Assembly (NCBI RefSeq): GCF_028279465.1
Contig: NZ_JANQNS010000008.1
Span: 124,001 to 188,000, forward strand
DNA length: 64,000 nt
Direction: 5' to 3'
From: Parasphingopyxis sp.
Lineage (GTDB): Bacteria > Pseudomonadota > Alphaproteobacteria > Sphingomonadales > Sphingomonadaceae
The notes below the pieces were generated by a model. The model was not told where the DNA came from. It searched no databases and saw nothing but the letters and a program-made list of their open reading frames with translations. Made by a program: the position numbers and the translations under genes. Of this stretch, positions 43,124-52,591 are shown in pieces (the first letter of the stretch is position 1; each line of letters starts with the position of its first letter).

Positions 43124-44182
43124 TCAGGCCTTCGCCAGTACCGCCTGCCACCAGTTTTCATTGTCCAGATACCAGTCGATCGTTTCCGCGAGTCCCTGTT
43201 CGAACGTGCGCGCGGGTTTGTAACCGAGTTCGCCGGCGATCTTGCGTTCGTCGATGGCATAGCGGCGATCGTGGCCGAGCCGGTCTTCGACATGGGTTTT
43301 CAGGGTTTCGCTGGGTTTGCCATTGGCGGCGGCAGCGTCGGGAAAGGCTTCGGCGATACCGGGCTTCGTCTCGAATGCCTGATCGACTGCCGCGCATATC
43401 GTGTCGATCACGGCGAGATTGGGCATCTCCGCCCCGCCGCCGATATTGTAGACTTCGCCGCTCCGGCCATTCGAGATGACCAGGTCTATGCCCATGCAGT
43501 GGTCCGTCACGTGCAGCCAGTCGCGCCGTTGCTGTCCGTCGCCATAAATCGGCAAATTCTTCCCGTGCAGCGCGTTGAGGATGAACAGTGGGATCAGCTT
43601 TTCGGGATATTGATAGGGCCCGTAATTGTTCGAACAGTTCGACGTCGTGACCTCGAGGCCATAGGTGTGGTGATAGGCGCGTACGAGATGGTCGGACGCC
43701 GCTTTCGAGGCCGAATAAGGCGAATTGGGCGCATAGGGTGTCGTCTCGCTGAAACCCGGATCGTCGGGGCCGAGGCTGCCATAGACTTCGTCGGTCGAGA
43801 CATGGTGGAAGCGATGGGGACGCCCGCCGCCCGCGTCGAGCCAATGCGCCTTGGCAGCTTTCAGCAGCGACAGGGTGCCGATGATGTTGGTGTCGATGAA
43901 CACGTCGGGACCGTCGATCGAGCGATCGACATGGCTTTCGGCGGCGAAATGGATGATGCGATCGACGCCGCGATTGCCGACAAGTTTATACACCATGTCG
44001 AAATCGCGAATATCGCCTTCGATAAAGTCGATGCCTTCGACCCCGTCCAGGCTTTCCCGGTTGCCCGCATAGGTCAGCGCATCGAGCACGATGACTTCGT
44101 CTTCGGGATGGTGCGCCCGCCAGTGCCGCACGAAATTCGCTCCAATAAAACCGGCGCCGCCGGTGATGAGGATAGTATTCAT
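43124..44182 (-). CDS. rfbB: dTDP-glucose 4,6-dehydratase
   Basis: 352 residues, the usual length. ILITGGAGFIGANFVRHW at the N terminus binds NAD; HFAAESHVDRSIDGP, VSTDEVYGSLG and the catalytic Tyr-Lys in SPYSASKAASDHLVRAY are RfbB-specific; NNYGPYQYPEKLIPLFI and NIGGGAEMPNL complete it. It makes dTDP-4-keto-6-deoxyglucose, the second step to dTDP-L-rhamnose. It is the last gene of a compact rfbA-rfbC-rfbD-rfbB operon and overlaps rfbD by 4 bp. Confidence 0.97.
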   Translation of the reverse strand: MNTILITGGAGFIGANFVRHWRAHHPEDEVIVLDALTYAGNRESLDGVEGIDFIEGDIRDFDMVYKLVGNRGVDRIIHFAAESHVDRSIDGPDVFIDTNIIGTLSLLKAAKAHWLDAGGGRPHRFHHVSTDEVYGSLGPDDPGFSETTPYAPNSPYSASKAASDHLVRAYHHTYGLEVTTSNCSNNYGPYQYPEKLIPLFILNALHGKNLPIYGDGQQRRDWLHVTDHCMGIDLVISNGRSGEVYNIGGGAEMPNLAVIDTICAAVDQAFETKPGIAEAFPDAAAANGKPSETLKTHVEDRLGHDRRYAIDERKIAGELGYKPARTFEQGLAETIDWYLDNENWWQAVLAKA

Positions 44183-45039
44183 GAAAGGGCCTTTTGCTGG
44201 TCAAGCATGTTGCGCAGTTCGTCGCGCCAGTTCTTTGCCGGTCCGGTTATCGCATAGGTCGCCGTGCAGTCGAGCAGGCTCATGGCCGGGCGGGCGGCTG
44301 GCGTCGGATATTCGGCAGTAGTGATCGGGTGGACGGTGCAGCCGTCGATCATGCCCATCGCCCGCGCTTGCTCCTCGATCGCCATCGCGAAGCCATGCCA
44401 GCTCGTTTCGCCGGCATCGGTATAATGGAAAACACCCTGAGCCTCGTTGCCGACGAGCGCCCACAATGCGCGGGCGAGACTGTCGGCATGGGTCGGCGCG
44501 CCGATCTGATCTGCGACGACGTTGAGTTCGTCGCGCTCGGCCATCAGCCGCAACATGGTCACTACGAAATTCGCGCCGCCCGCGGCGTAGACCCAGGCGG
44601 TCCGCACGATCAGCGCGTCGGGCAGGATCGCCTGCACCGCCTCTTCGCCGGCGAGTTTGGATCGGCCATAGACGCTAACCGGGCCGGTGGGGTCATCCGG
44701 GCGATAGGGCCGTTCGCCCGTGCCGTCGAACACATAATCGGTGGAGACATGGACCAGCCGCGCGCCCACATCATTACAGGCTTGCGCGATATGACCGGGC
44801 GCCTCGGCATTGACGTGGAAGGCAGTATCCGTTTCGCTTTCTGCCTTGTCGACGGCCGTATAGGCGGCCGCGTTTATCACGATATCGGGCTTGGTTTCCT
44901 CGATCGCCGCCGCAACCGCATTGGGCGAGCAGATATCGAGCTCTTCCTCGGGGAAACTTTCCGCCGCAACGTTCTCGGGGAGGGTCGCCCGCAAGGCGCG
45001 GCCCAGCTGGCCGCCCGCTCCGAAAATCACGGTTTTCAC
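44179..45039 (-). CDS. rfbD: dTDP-4-dehydrorhamnose reductase
   Basis: 286 residues. VIFGAGGQLGRAL at the N terminus, NAAAYTAVDKAESE, STDYVFDGTGERPY and the catalytic Tyr-Lys in SVYGRSKLAGEEAV are typical. It reduces dTDP-4-keto-L-rhamnose to dTDP-L-rhamnose, the last step. Overlaps rfbC and rfbB by 4 bp on each side, so all four genes should be translationally coupled. Confidence 0.97.
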   Translation of the reverse strand: MKTVIFGAGGQLGRALRATLPENVAAESFPEEELDICSPNAVAAAIEETKPDIVINAAAYTAVDKAESETDTAFHVNAEAPGHIAQACNDVGARLVHVSTDYVFDGTGERPYRPDDPTGPVSVYGRSKLAGEEAVQAILPDALIVRTAWVYAAGGANFVVTMLRLMAERDELNVVADQIGAPTHADSLARALWALVGNEAQGVFHYTDAGETSWHGFAMAIEEQARAMGMIDGCTVHPITTAEYPTPAARPAMSLLDCTATYAITGPAKNWRDELRNMLDQQKALS

Positions 45040-45584
45040 GGATACAGCTCTGCGTCTTTAAACCATTTGCCCTTGGCATCCTTGTCCGAAACATCTGGCG
45101 TTTCGCCGGGTGCAAGCGGCCAGTTGATCCCGATATCGGGATCGTCCCAGCGGATCGACCGGTCATGTTCGGGCGCGAAATAATCGGTGCATTTGTAGAG
45201 AAAATCGGTGTCGTCTTCGAGCGTCAGAAAGGCGTGACCGAAGCCCGGCGGCACCCAAAGCATATGCTTGTTCTCGGCGCTGAGTTCGAACGCGACATGT
45301 TTGCCGAAAGTCGGCGAGGATTGTCTGAGGTCGACGGCGACATCGAGCACGGCCCCGCTCGTCACGCGGACAAGCTTACCCTGGGGCTGCTGGACCTGAT
45401 AGTGGATGCCGCGCAAGACACCCTTGGCGGACCGGCTGTGATTGTCCTGCACCCAGGGCCCCGCTATCCCATACTCGGCCATCGCGTTTTCGCGCCAGCT
45501 TTCGAAAAAGAAGCCGCGATCGTCGGCGAACACCTTCGGTTCGATCAGCTTGACGTCGGGTATGTCGGTATCGACGACCTTCAT
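45036..45584 (-). CDS. rfbC: dTDP-4-dehydrorhamnose 3,5-epimerase
   Basis: 182 residues, cupin fold. [37 protein letters not shown] (with the catalytic His), [20 protein letters not shown] and [13 protein letters not shown] define RfbC. It epimerises C3 and C5 of the 4-keto sugar. Lies between rfbA and rfbD with 4-bp overlaps. Confidence 0.97.
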   Translation of the reverse strand: MKVVDTDIPDVKLIEPKVFADDRGFFFESWRENAMAEYGIAGPWVQDNHSRSAKGVLRGIHYQVQQPQGKLVRVTSGAVLDVAVDLRQSSPTFGKHVAFELSAENKHMLWVPPGFGHAFLTLEDDTDFLYKCTDYFAPEHDRSIRWDDPDIGINWPLAPGETPDVSDKDAKGKWFKDAELYP

Positions 45585-46477
45585 GTGCCGGGCTTCCCGG
45601 CGATCTCCAGCAGATATTCGCCATATCCGCTTTTCACCAAGCCATTGCCCAGGTCACGCAGCTGATCCCGGTCGATGAACCCCTTGTACCAGGCGACTTC
45701 CTCCGGGCAGCAGATTTTGGTGCCCTGCCGTTCTTCAACGATGCGCACGAACTGGCTCGCATCGGTCAGCGCGCCATGGGTGCCTGTGTCCAGCCAGGCA
45801 AAGCCACGGCCCATCATTTCAACGTTCAGCGTACCCGCTTCCAGGTAGAGCCGGTTAAGGTCGGTGATTTCGAGCTCGCCGCGTGCGGATGGCTTGAGCG
45901 AGGCGGCCATTTCGCAGACATTCTCGTCGTAGAAATAGAGCCCGGTCACCGCATAATGGGATTTCGGCTTGTCCGGCTTTTCTTCGATCGTCTCCGCGCG
46001 CCCTTCATCGTCGAACGACACAACGCCATAGGCCTCGGGGTTGCTGACCAGATAGCCGAAGACGCTGGCGCCATCGCGCCGGCTATCGGCGCTGAGCAGG
46101 AGCGGTTCCAGCCCATGACCGTAAAAGATATTGTCGCCGAGGATGAGCGTCGAAGGCGCATTGCCGACAAAGTCCCGCCCGATGATAAAGGCTTCGGCCA
46201 GGCCGTTGGGGTCAGGCTGTACGGCATAGTGGAGTTCGATCCCCCACTGGCTGCCATCCCCGAGCAGATTCTGGAACTGTGCCTGATCATGCGGCGTTGT
46301 GATGATCAGAATTTCGCGAATACCCGCCAGCATCAACGTGCAGAGCGGATAGTAGATCATCGGCTTGTCGAACACCGGCATCAATTGCTTGGATACCGCG
46401 ATGGTTAGCGGATGAAGCCGCGTCCCCGAACCGCCCGCAAGAATGATCCCGCGCCGCGCGGGCATATGCTCAGTCAT
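45581..46477 (-). CDS. rfbA: Glucose-1-phosphate thymidylyltransferase
   Basis: 298 residues. [20 protein letters not shown] holds the nucleotide loop and catalytic Lys; [32 protein letters not shown] and [16 protein letters not shown] are typical. It makes dTDP-glucose from glucose-1-phosphate and dTTP and is normally feedback-inhibited by dTDP-rhamnose. First gene of the rfbACDB operon; the promoter should lie in 46478-46678, where I see no clear consensus. Confidence 0.97.
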   Translation of the reverse strand: MTEHMPARRGIILAGGSGTRLHPLTIAVSKQLMPVFDKPMIYYPLCTLMLAGIREILIITTPHDQAQFQNLLGDGSQWGIELHYAVQPDPNGLAEAFIIGRDFVGNAPSTLILGDNIFYGHGLEPLLLSADSRRDGASVFGYLVSNPEAYGVVSFDDEGRAETIEEKPDKPKSHYAVTGLYFYDENVCEMAASLKPSARGELEITDLNRLYLEAGTLNVEMMGRGFAWLDTGTHGALTDASQFVRIVEERQGTKICCPEEVAWYKGFIDRDQLRDLGNGLVKSGYGEYLLEIAGKPGT

Positions 46478-46678
46478 GCCTGAATCCGATCATTCTTCCG
46501 TTGGCGTCTTTGCGATTTGCTGTGCGAGGCGGAGGCGGTCCGAATCCCACGACTACGGCGTAATCGCATACCATGTTGGAGAATGTTCGCAATTGTCTAC
46601 ACCGAGTGGCCTCGCGACGCTGCCAACCAGCGCAACGGGCCGCATCACAGCCAATGTTGCCAGGACAGATACGCCAGT

Positions 46679-47437
46679 CTAGCCGCTATCGGTTTTCTGT
46701 TCGGCGGCGATCTTCAAATAGCGATCGGCGATCGTGTAATATATCGCCAGATCCGCGAAATTGGCGCGAACAAGCCTTTCGAAGAGTGCATCGCCGAGTT
46801 CGGTCTGAATGGCGGCGATCCGGGCAGTCACGCTTTCGCTACCGTCAGACGTGGCGTTCTTACGGGCCAATAGCGGTTCGAAATCGTGAATATGGGGTTT
46901 GAGCTTCGCGACCAATATGTCGATCGACAAGACGTATTCCTCGACAAGTCCGACAAAGGGGAGTTGGCGGAGCGCGTTTTGCGCGCGTTCCAGCGGCACA
47001 TCGCTGCCGCCGCAGTGGCAATATGCCAATCGGGTAGTCTGGAAATTCCATGCCTGTGTAGCGTTCTCCTGTTCCAGCATCGCGCTTATGTATCCGCTGA
47101 AATCTGTCGATCGCGCCAATCGAGCCCCATGTGTGTCCGCGTCCTGCTTGCTCTCGAACGCATAGGCGGATTTGAGCCGGAGGATCGGATGTCGGACGAA
47201 CAGGATTGGAAATATCTCGACCGACTCGATCTCCGGAACCGGCATCAGAGCTGTATGGGATGACAAGGCCTTTATGTGTGGCCGTTCGACCAGAAACTGG
47301 CGTACGGCGTCGCAATTACTCTCGCTGCCGCGGGTTTCAAATTCCTGCTCGACCCAGGCCTCGCCAAAATTTGCCTTGAGCATCGCATCGACCGACGTGC
47401 CGGCATTTTTGAACAGATGGTAGTGAAGCAGGATCAT
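46679..47437 (-). CDS. Sulfotransferase-family protein (type 2-like)
   Basis: 252 residues. LLHYHLFKNAGTSVDAML at the N terminus resembles the H-x-K-x-A-G-T-S P-loop of the carbohydrate (galactose/uronyl 2-O-type) sulfotransferases, distinct from the HIG-x2-KTGS type of its neighbours. FPILFVRHPILRLKSAYAFE gives the R-x-P and Ser of the 3'-phosphate region. GAGG lies 8 bp before the ATG at 47437. It lies upstream of rfbA on the same strand. Glycan sulfation inferred. Confidence 0.8.
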   Translation of the reverse strand: MILLHYHLFKNAGTSVDAMLKANFGEAWVEQEFETRGSESNCDAVRQFLVERPHIKALSSHTALMPVPEIESVEIFPILFVRHPILRLKSAYAFESKQDADTHGARLARSTDFSGYISAMLEQENATQAWNFQTTRLAYCHCGGSDVPLERAQNALRQLPFVGLVEEYVLSIDILVAKLKPHIHDFEPLLARKNATSDGSESVTARIAAIQTELGDALFERLVRANFADLAIYYTIADRYLKIAAEQKTDSG

Positions 47438-47626
47438 CGGATAGCCTCGGATGCGTGCCGGAAACCGGCATCTCCTATGCCAAAAAGGTCCTTCACAAAA
47501 GTTTTCACTGTGCCGATCGGTGAATAATCACTCATTCTCCGGACGGGAGGCCCCGATCTGCAATCCCGAGAATTCGGGCGATCCGACTGTCTTATATGCT
47601 TTATTTCAGCGGCTTAGGCAGTGAGT

Positions 47627-50600
47627 TTATACGTAAATGTCGACGGCACTCACGATATCTCGCATCTCCTTGCTGCCGCGCTCGAAGGAGAAATTGGCGT
47701 CAACAAATTCGAGGGCATTATCACGAATTTTCTGCCAGAGTTGCTCGTCGGTCTGCAGCAATTCGATCGCTTCGACCCATTCCTGCGGGCTGTTGGCGAT
47801 CAGGCAATGGTCCATATGTCTGAGCGCCATGCCTTCGGCGGACACGTTCGAAAGGATCGTCGGTATGCCATGCGCCATCGCCGAGATCACCTTGCCCTTG
47901 ATCCCGGCGCCGCTCGTGAGCGGTGACGCGAATATCCGGTGGTGCGCATAGGCGTCCGCGATATCTTCGATAAAGCCCTCGATGTCGACGCCTTCCTGGG
48001 ACAGAGCCTGCGCCTCCTTGTCCCAGCCTGAACCGTATACATGAAGCCTGTTCTTTGCGTCTGGCTCGTGCAGTATCGGCACGATGGATTCGGCGAAATA
48101 ATGCACCGCGTCCACATTGGGCGGATGGCGATAACTGCCGACAAAACACAGGCCCGACCGCTCCTTGAAAGTCGCATCGCCGGGATTTGTTTCCTGCACC
48201 CAGGGGAGCAGCTTGACCTTTGCGGCACTGCCGACCAGCGCGCGCATCATTTCGACCTCGAGATCGCTATAGCTGAGCGCCATATCGGTGCGCTTGATAA
48301 CAGCGAGTTCCGCATCTCGTACCCGGTGCGCATTCTCCTCGGCCTCCGCATCACCGGCGAACAGAGACTTACGCATTTCGCGCAGGAAATGGAGGTCCAT
48401 AATGTTGAGTACGAGCTTAGCCTGCGGCGCATATTTCCGGATCGGGTCGATCAGCGGTTCGAGCGTGGTGTAGTTGCAAACATAGACCATATCGAATTCG
48501 GAACCGCGCTGGATCAGAAAATCTTCGACACTGCTCGCAAAGGGCGCATGGATGCATTCGATACCCTGCCGGTACAGATCTTCGTTGTAGCGCCCCATAT
48601 AGGCGCAGTTGCCTGGCAGATGCGTTACTTTCATGCCCAGCGACTGGAGCATCCTCATTTCCTGCAAGAGCGCGAAGCTGCCGGCATCATGATCCGGGCG
48701 CGCCAGGGTCCAGCTGATGACCAGCGCGCGGCCGCTTGCCGTGCGGTCCTTCTGTAAATCTTCCCGATCCCATTCGTCGCCATGTGCGGCATAGGCTTTC
48801 GCCCAGCGCTGTTTGAACTTGGGGTGGTTGATTTTCTGAAAGCGCTTGAGGCCGGTATTGGTATCGGTGTCGACGCCGTTGGAAACGCCCTGAACATGAT
48901 AGACTTTGGATGGCGCGCAATAGATGGTTCGCAGGCCCAGTTCGCGCACAGCGAAACTGTACCAGGTGTCCTCGAAATAAGCGGGTCGCAGTGAGTCCTC
49001 GAAACCGCCAATCTCATTCCACACTTCGACGGGCGTCATCAGCGCGGCGCCCGACAGATAATCCGCGTCGCGCGAATAGGTGAAGCGCGGGTCAAGCGCG
49101 TTCTTTCCGCGGCCGTAATTCGCCGGCGTGCCGGTGTTCCAGACGATGCCGCCCGCGTCCTGCAGACGCCCGTCCGGGAAGAGCAGTTTGGACGCCGCTG
49201 CGCCGGTGCCCGGGAAAATCTCGAACACCTTGACCAGCTCGTCGATCCAGCCAGCCGTCGTTTCAACGTCGTTGTTGAGGAACAGCAGATATTCGCCCGA
49301 AGCGTGGTCCGCGCCGTCATGGCAGGCATCGATAAAGCCGCCTGCCGCCTCGCGGGAGACCACCGTTATCCCTTTATGCTCGGCGAGCCGCTCCGCTGTA
49401 TCGTCCGGCGAACCATCATTCACGACGATCAGTTCGAATTCGACATTATTGCGGGCGAGCAGTAGCGAGCAAAGACAATGGAACGTCACCGAATATTTGC
49501 CATGCACCGGGATGATAACGCTGACGAGCGGTTCTTTCGGCTGCTGGAACTCCAACGGGAAAAAGTCGGTATTATTCTCGAAACCGCGCGTGATGACGTC
49601 CCTGATACGCGGCAGGGACTGCATCAGCCATTTGTCCTGCGTCGAGAGCCGGTCGAGTTTGGCAAAATATTCCAGCTGGCTTTCATAGGCGCGCATCCAT
49701 TGATTTGCGCGCGGCGAAATCCGGCGTTCGAAGGGCGGCATGCAATAGGTTTCGATTGCCGACCATGGTGTGGCGTTGTCGGCGATGATCGAACAATCGC
49801 GCGCCATGACCTTGCCGGTCTTATAGTCGCTCACCTCAATGACGTGATAGTTGTCGTCCAGATAGTGGGTCGGCATGGTAAACAAGAAAGTCCGGAACCC
49901 TTCGAAGCTCCGAACGGATTTCGTGCCGATGGTTTCGCCGTCAATCCGGACAGCGATCGTTCCGAAAAACTGCCGGACCTTGATCTTCAGGGTCGGCGTT
50001 TCGATCGCAAAAACCTGCGCGACCGGCGATCCCTTCGGTTTCGGAACGTCATATTCCAGCAACGGGGCGGCATTTTGGTCGTCCCGCAATATGATCTTCG
50101 ATAACGGCCGATCCATGGCGCGAAGGCTGGTATCAGCGACATAGACCGGGCGGTTCGGATCGGCAATAAACCTGCGTATCGGGTCGAGGTCGACGGGATC
50201 GACGCTCCATTCCGGGTCCAGGAATTCGGTGCCGCGCATCAAAGTTGGTTCGGCTATCCGGAATTCGATCTCTCCGTGATCCGTGTCTACGGCTTCGATC
50301 GACAGACGGATAACGAAAAGCATATACTGTGCTCCGGGAGGCGCGACTGCCTGAACTGATACGGCCTCGACAAAGCCGTTCGCATCCTCACCGGGAACGG
50401 TCGCAAATTCATGCGCTTCCGCGCCGATAATCGCGTCATTCGCATCTCGAAACTCGAGCGCCACCTTTACGCTCGCGGGTTTGTTTCGAAGCGGACCGTC
50501 AATCTGGCACCGGCAACTCAACTGGCACTTTTCGCCGGCGGTGACCGGGATGTTTTTACCCCAGACCGGATCGGCATAGATCAGGAAGAGGCGCCCCTGT

Positions 50601-51073
50601 CGCGCGTCCTTCCCGACCGTAATAACGGATTTCAGCGCTCGACCGCTTGTCGGTGCAACAACGCTGTCTTTCTCGGCCGCCGGAGATGTGGCAACATTTT
50701 CAAAACCCTGAAAGCTTGTCCGCCAGTGTGTATCGCCGTCCCGGAAAGCGGGATCCTCGATCAGATTGACCGATTGAAGCAATTCGCCCGTGTTGCTCAG
50801 TTTCCGCGTTTCGCCCATTCCTTCGGCGATCGGATTATCGCCGTTCCAGTCTGCGGGGCTCGCGAAGAAAAACTTCCCATCGCGCATGTGTAGCAATTCC
50901 CAAGCCGAATCTGTTCCGGTTGCTTCTTGCTCAGCGGTTGCTCCGGTTTCGGTGGGTGCAGTTGACATCGGTTGAGGCCCTTCGTCTGCTTTTCCGGTTT
51001 CATTGTCAGATTCAGGCGCGAGATACTTGCGTACCCGTGACCAAGCCGATTGGTCTTTCCGCTGTTCGGTCAT
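47627..51073 (-). CDS. Bifunctional glycosyltransferase, GT2 + GT4 domains
   Basis: 1148 residues. The first ~450 residues have beta-rich parts and no domain I can name. A GT2 domain runs about 515-760: PLVSVIIPVHGKYSVTFHCL, LIVVNDGSPDDTAE, LFLNNDVETTAGW (D-x-D equivalent), DYLSGAALMTPVEVWNEIGG and PAYFEDTWYSFAVRELG. A GT4-type domain fills about 780-1148: ALVISWTLARPDHDAGSFAL, LCFVGSYRHPPNVDAVHYFA, RLHVYGSG and ASPLTSGAGIKGKVISAMAH. Two catalytic domains suggest that it adds two different residues, like chain-building transferases of capsule loci. AAAGGA precedes the ATG at 51073 by 8 bp. Confidence 0.9.
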   Translation of the reverse strand: MTEQRKDQSAWSRVRKYLAPESDNETGKADEGPQPMSTAPTETGATAEQEATGTDSAWELLHMRDGKFFFASPADWNGDNPIAEGMGETRKLSNTGELLQSVNLIEDPAFRDGDTHWRTSFQGFENVATSPAAEKDSVVAPTSGRALKSVITVGKDARQGRLFLIYADPVWGKNIPVTAGEKCQLSCRCQIDGPLRNKPASVKVALEFRDANDAIIGAEAHEFATVPGEDANGFVEAVSVQAVAPPGAQYMLFVIRLSIEAVDTDHGEIEFRIAEPTLMRGTEFLDPEWSVDPVDLDPIRRFIADPNRPVYVADTSLRAMDRPLSKIILRDDQNAAPLLEYDVPKPKGSPVAQVFAIETPTLKIKVRQFFGTIAVRIDGETIGTKSVRSFEGFRTFLFTMPTHYLDDNYHVIEVSDYKTGKVMARDCSIIADNATPWSAIETYCMPPFERRISPRANQWMRAYESQLEYFAKLDRLSTQDKWLMQSLPRIRDVITRGFENNTDFFPLEFQQPKEPLVSVIIPVHGKYSVTFHCLCSLLLARNNVEFELIVVNDGSPDDTAERLAEHKGITVVSREAAGGFIDACHDGADHASGEYLLFLNNDVETTAGWIDELVKVFEIFPGTGAAASKLLFPDGRLQDAGGIVWNTGTPANYGRGKNALDPRFTYSRDADYLSGAALMTPVEVWNEIGGFEDSLRPAYFEDTWYSFAVRELGLRTIYCAPSKVYHVQGVSNGVDTDTNTGLKRFQKINHPKFKQRWAKAYAAHGDEWDREDLQKDRTASGRALVISWTLARPDHDAGSFALLQEMRMLQSLGMKVTHLPGNCAYMGRYNEDLYRQGIECIHAPFASSVEDFLIQRGSEFDMVYVCNYTTLEPLIDPIRKYAPQAKLVLNIMDLHFLREMRKSLFAGDAEAEENAHRVRDAELAVIKRTDMALSYSDLEVEMMRALVGSAAKVKLLPWVQETNPGDATFKERSGLCFVGSYRHPPNVDAVHYFAESIVPILHEPDAKNRLHVYGSGWDKEAQALSQEGVDIEGFIEDIADAYAHHRIFASPLTSGAGIKGKVISAMAHGIPTILSNVSAEGMALRHMDHCLIANSPQEWVEAIELLQTDEQLWQKIRDNALEFVDANFSFERGSKEMRDIVSAVDIYV

Positions 51074-51276
51074 GGATTAAGTCCTTTAAGCCGATACATA
51101 TTTGGTCGCGTCGAAGCGCTATTTCAATAGCATCATATTGTGATGGTTTAGCAAAAATCGCGATCATCCTTAGCGGATTGATACGGACATATTGGCGCTT
51201 GCGCCGTTTACTCGATTTCGGTCACCAGATATGCGGTGGTCATCCGACCGACCAGCCGTAACGAACGAGATTGATC

Positions 51277-52557
51277 ATGCATGCCAGTTCGATGGAAAAT
51301 ATGCGTGAATGCCATCGCCGATACGCTGCGGACATGGTCGCAAAAGCCTCGTCGCCGCTTAAAATCGTCGATATCGGCGGCGCCGATGTTAACGGTTCTT
51401 ATGCCGATTTGTTCGGCAAGCCCGACTTCGACTATCTAGCCGTTGATCTGGAGCCGGGTCCCGGGGTCGGCGTGGTGCTAGACGACCCCTATGCGCTGCC
51501 CTTCCCGGACGATGCTTTCGATCTCGTGATCTCTGGCCAGATGCTCGAACATTGCGAGATGTTCTGGCTATCGTTCGCGGAGATGATGCGCGTTACGAAG
51601 TCCGACGGCTATCTCTTCTTGATCGCGCCGTCTTCGGGTCCGATCCATCGACATCCGGTGGATTGCTACCGCTTCTATCCGGACGCGTATCGCGCGCTCG
51701 CCAAATATGCCGATTGCCATCTCGTCGATCTGTGGCGAGATCGCCGCGGTCCGTGGAATGACCTCGTCGGCATATTCAGCAAGACGAAACAGAAGGCCAA
51801 ACGTCCGAAGACGTCAGACGATTCGGCCGCAAAGGCGATAAACAACCGCTTCGTTGGCAGTCGGCCTCCGCCAGAGCTGAGTGCGGCGCAGGGCGAATCT
51901 CGATATCTCGACGTTCTGGCAATGCTGCACAAGGAGCTGGAGCCGCAAAGCTATCTCGAAATCGGTGTCCGCGAGGGTAAGAGCCTGGCGCTGGCGGACT
52001 GCGAAGCCGTCGGTGTGGACCCTGATCCGGATGTCACGGCAACACTCTCAGAAAAGGCCGAAATCGTCCGCCAGACGAGCGATGATTTTTTCGGGTGGAA
52101 AGAACATCCGATACTCGAGGCGCAGCCCGATCTTGTGTTCATTGACGGCATGCATCTATTCGAGAATGTGCTGCGAGACTTCATGCATGTCGAAGAAATC
52201 GCAGGGCCGCACACGCTCGTCGTGATCGACGACGTTCTGCCGAATCTTGCCGAACAGGCGACGCGGGAGCGGAATACCGGTGCTTGGGCCGGTGATGTCT
52301 GGAAAATATATGACTGCCTGAAACGCTTTCGACCGGACCTTCAACTGACCCTGGTGAACTCGTGGCCGACCGGCTTGCTGGTCGTTGGACGTTTGAAACC
52401 GAAAAATCGGATGCTCTGGCAGAAATACAATCCGATAGTTGGCCAATATGTACATAACGATCGGCCGCCGCCAGAAACCGTGTTGAATCGGACAGGCGCC
52501 ATCTCGCCGAATGGTGAGGAATTTCTAACTATTCTGAGATCGCACAAAAGGGCCTAA
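51277..52557 (+). CDS. Tandem SAM-dependent methyltransferase (two domains)
   Basis: 426 residues. Domain 1 (about 30-170): motif I KIVDIGGADVNGSY, then VDLEPGPGVGVVLDDPYALP, FDLVISGQMLEHCEMFW, SDGYLFLIAPSSG, a class I methyltransferase of the type 11 group. Domain 2 (about 220-400): YLEIGVREGKSLALA, VDPDPDV, PDLVFIDGMHLFENVLRDF, LVVIDDVLPN, which resembles the type 24 group also seen at 37975. Two methylations, or a fused pair, are suggested. ATG at 51277; a TTG at 51271 and an ATG at 51292 are also possible. Confidence 0.87.
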   Translation: MHASSMENMRECHRRYAADMVAKASSPLKIVDIGGADVNGSYADLFGKPDFDYLAVDLEPGPGVGVVLDDPYALPFPDDAFDLVISGQMLEHCEMFWLSFAEMMRVTKSDGYLFLIAPSSGPIHRHPVDCYRFYPDAYRALAKYADCHLVDLWRDRRGPWNDLVGIFSKTKQKAKRPKTSDDSAAKAINNRFVGSRPPPELSAAQGESRYLDVLAMLHKELEPQSYLEIGVREGKSLALADCEAVGVDPDPDVTATLSEKAEIVRQTSDDFFGWKEHPILEAQPDLVFIDGMHLFENVLRDFMHVEEIAGPHTLVVIDDVLPNLAEQATRERNTGAWAGDVWKIYDCLKRFRPDLQLTLVNSWPTGLLVVGRLKPKNRMLWQKYNPIVGQYVHNDRPPPETVLNRTGAISPNGEEFLTILRSHKRA

Positions 52558-52591
52558 TGAAAAACTTCCGAGTGAAAGCACTAGATCGCGA

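Noticed and set aside
47570-47583. CCCGAGAATTCGGG hairpin after the GT2-GT4 gene
   Set aside because: Only a 5-bp stem and no T tract; likely chance.
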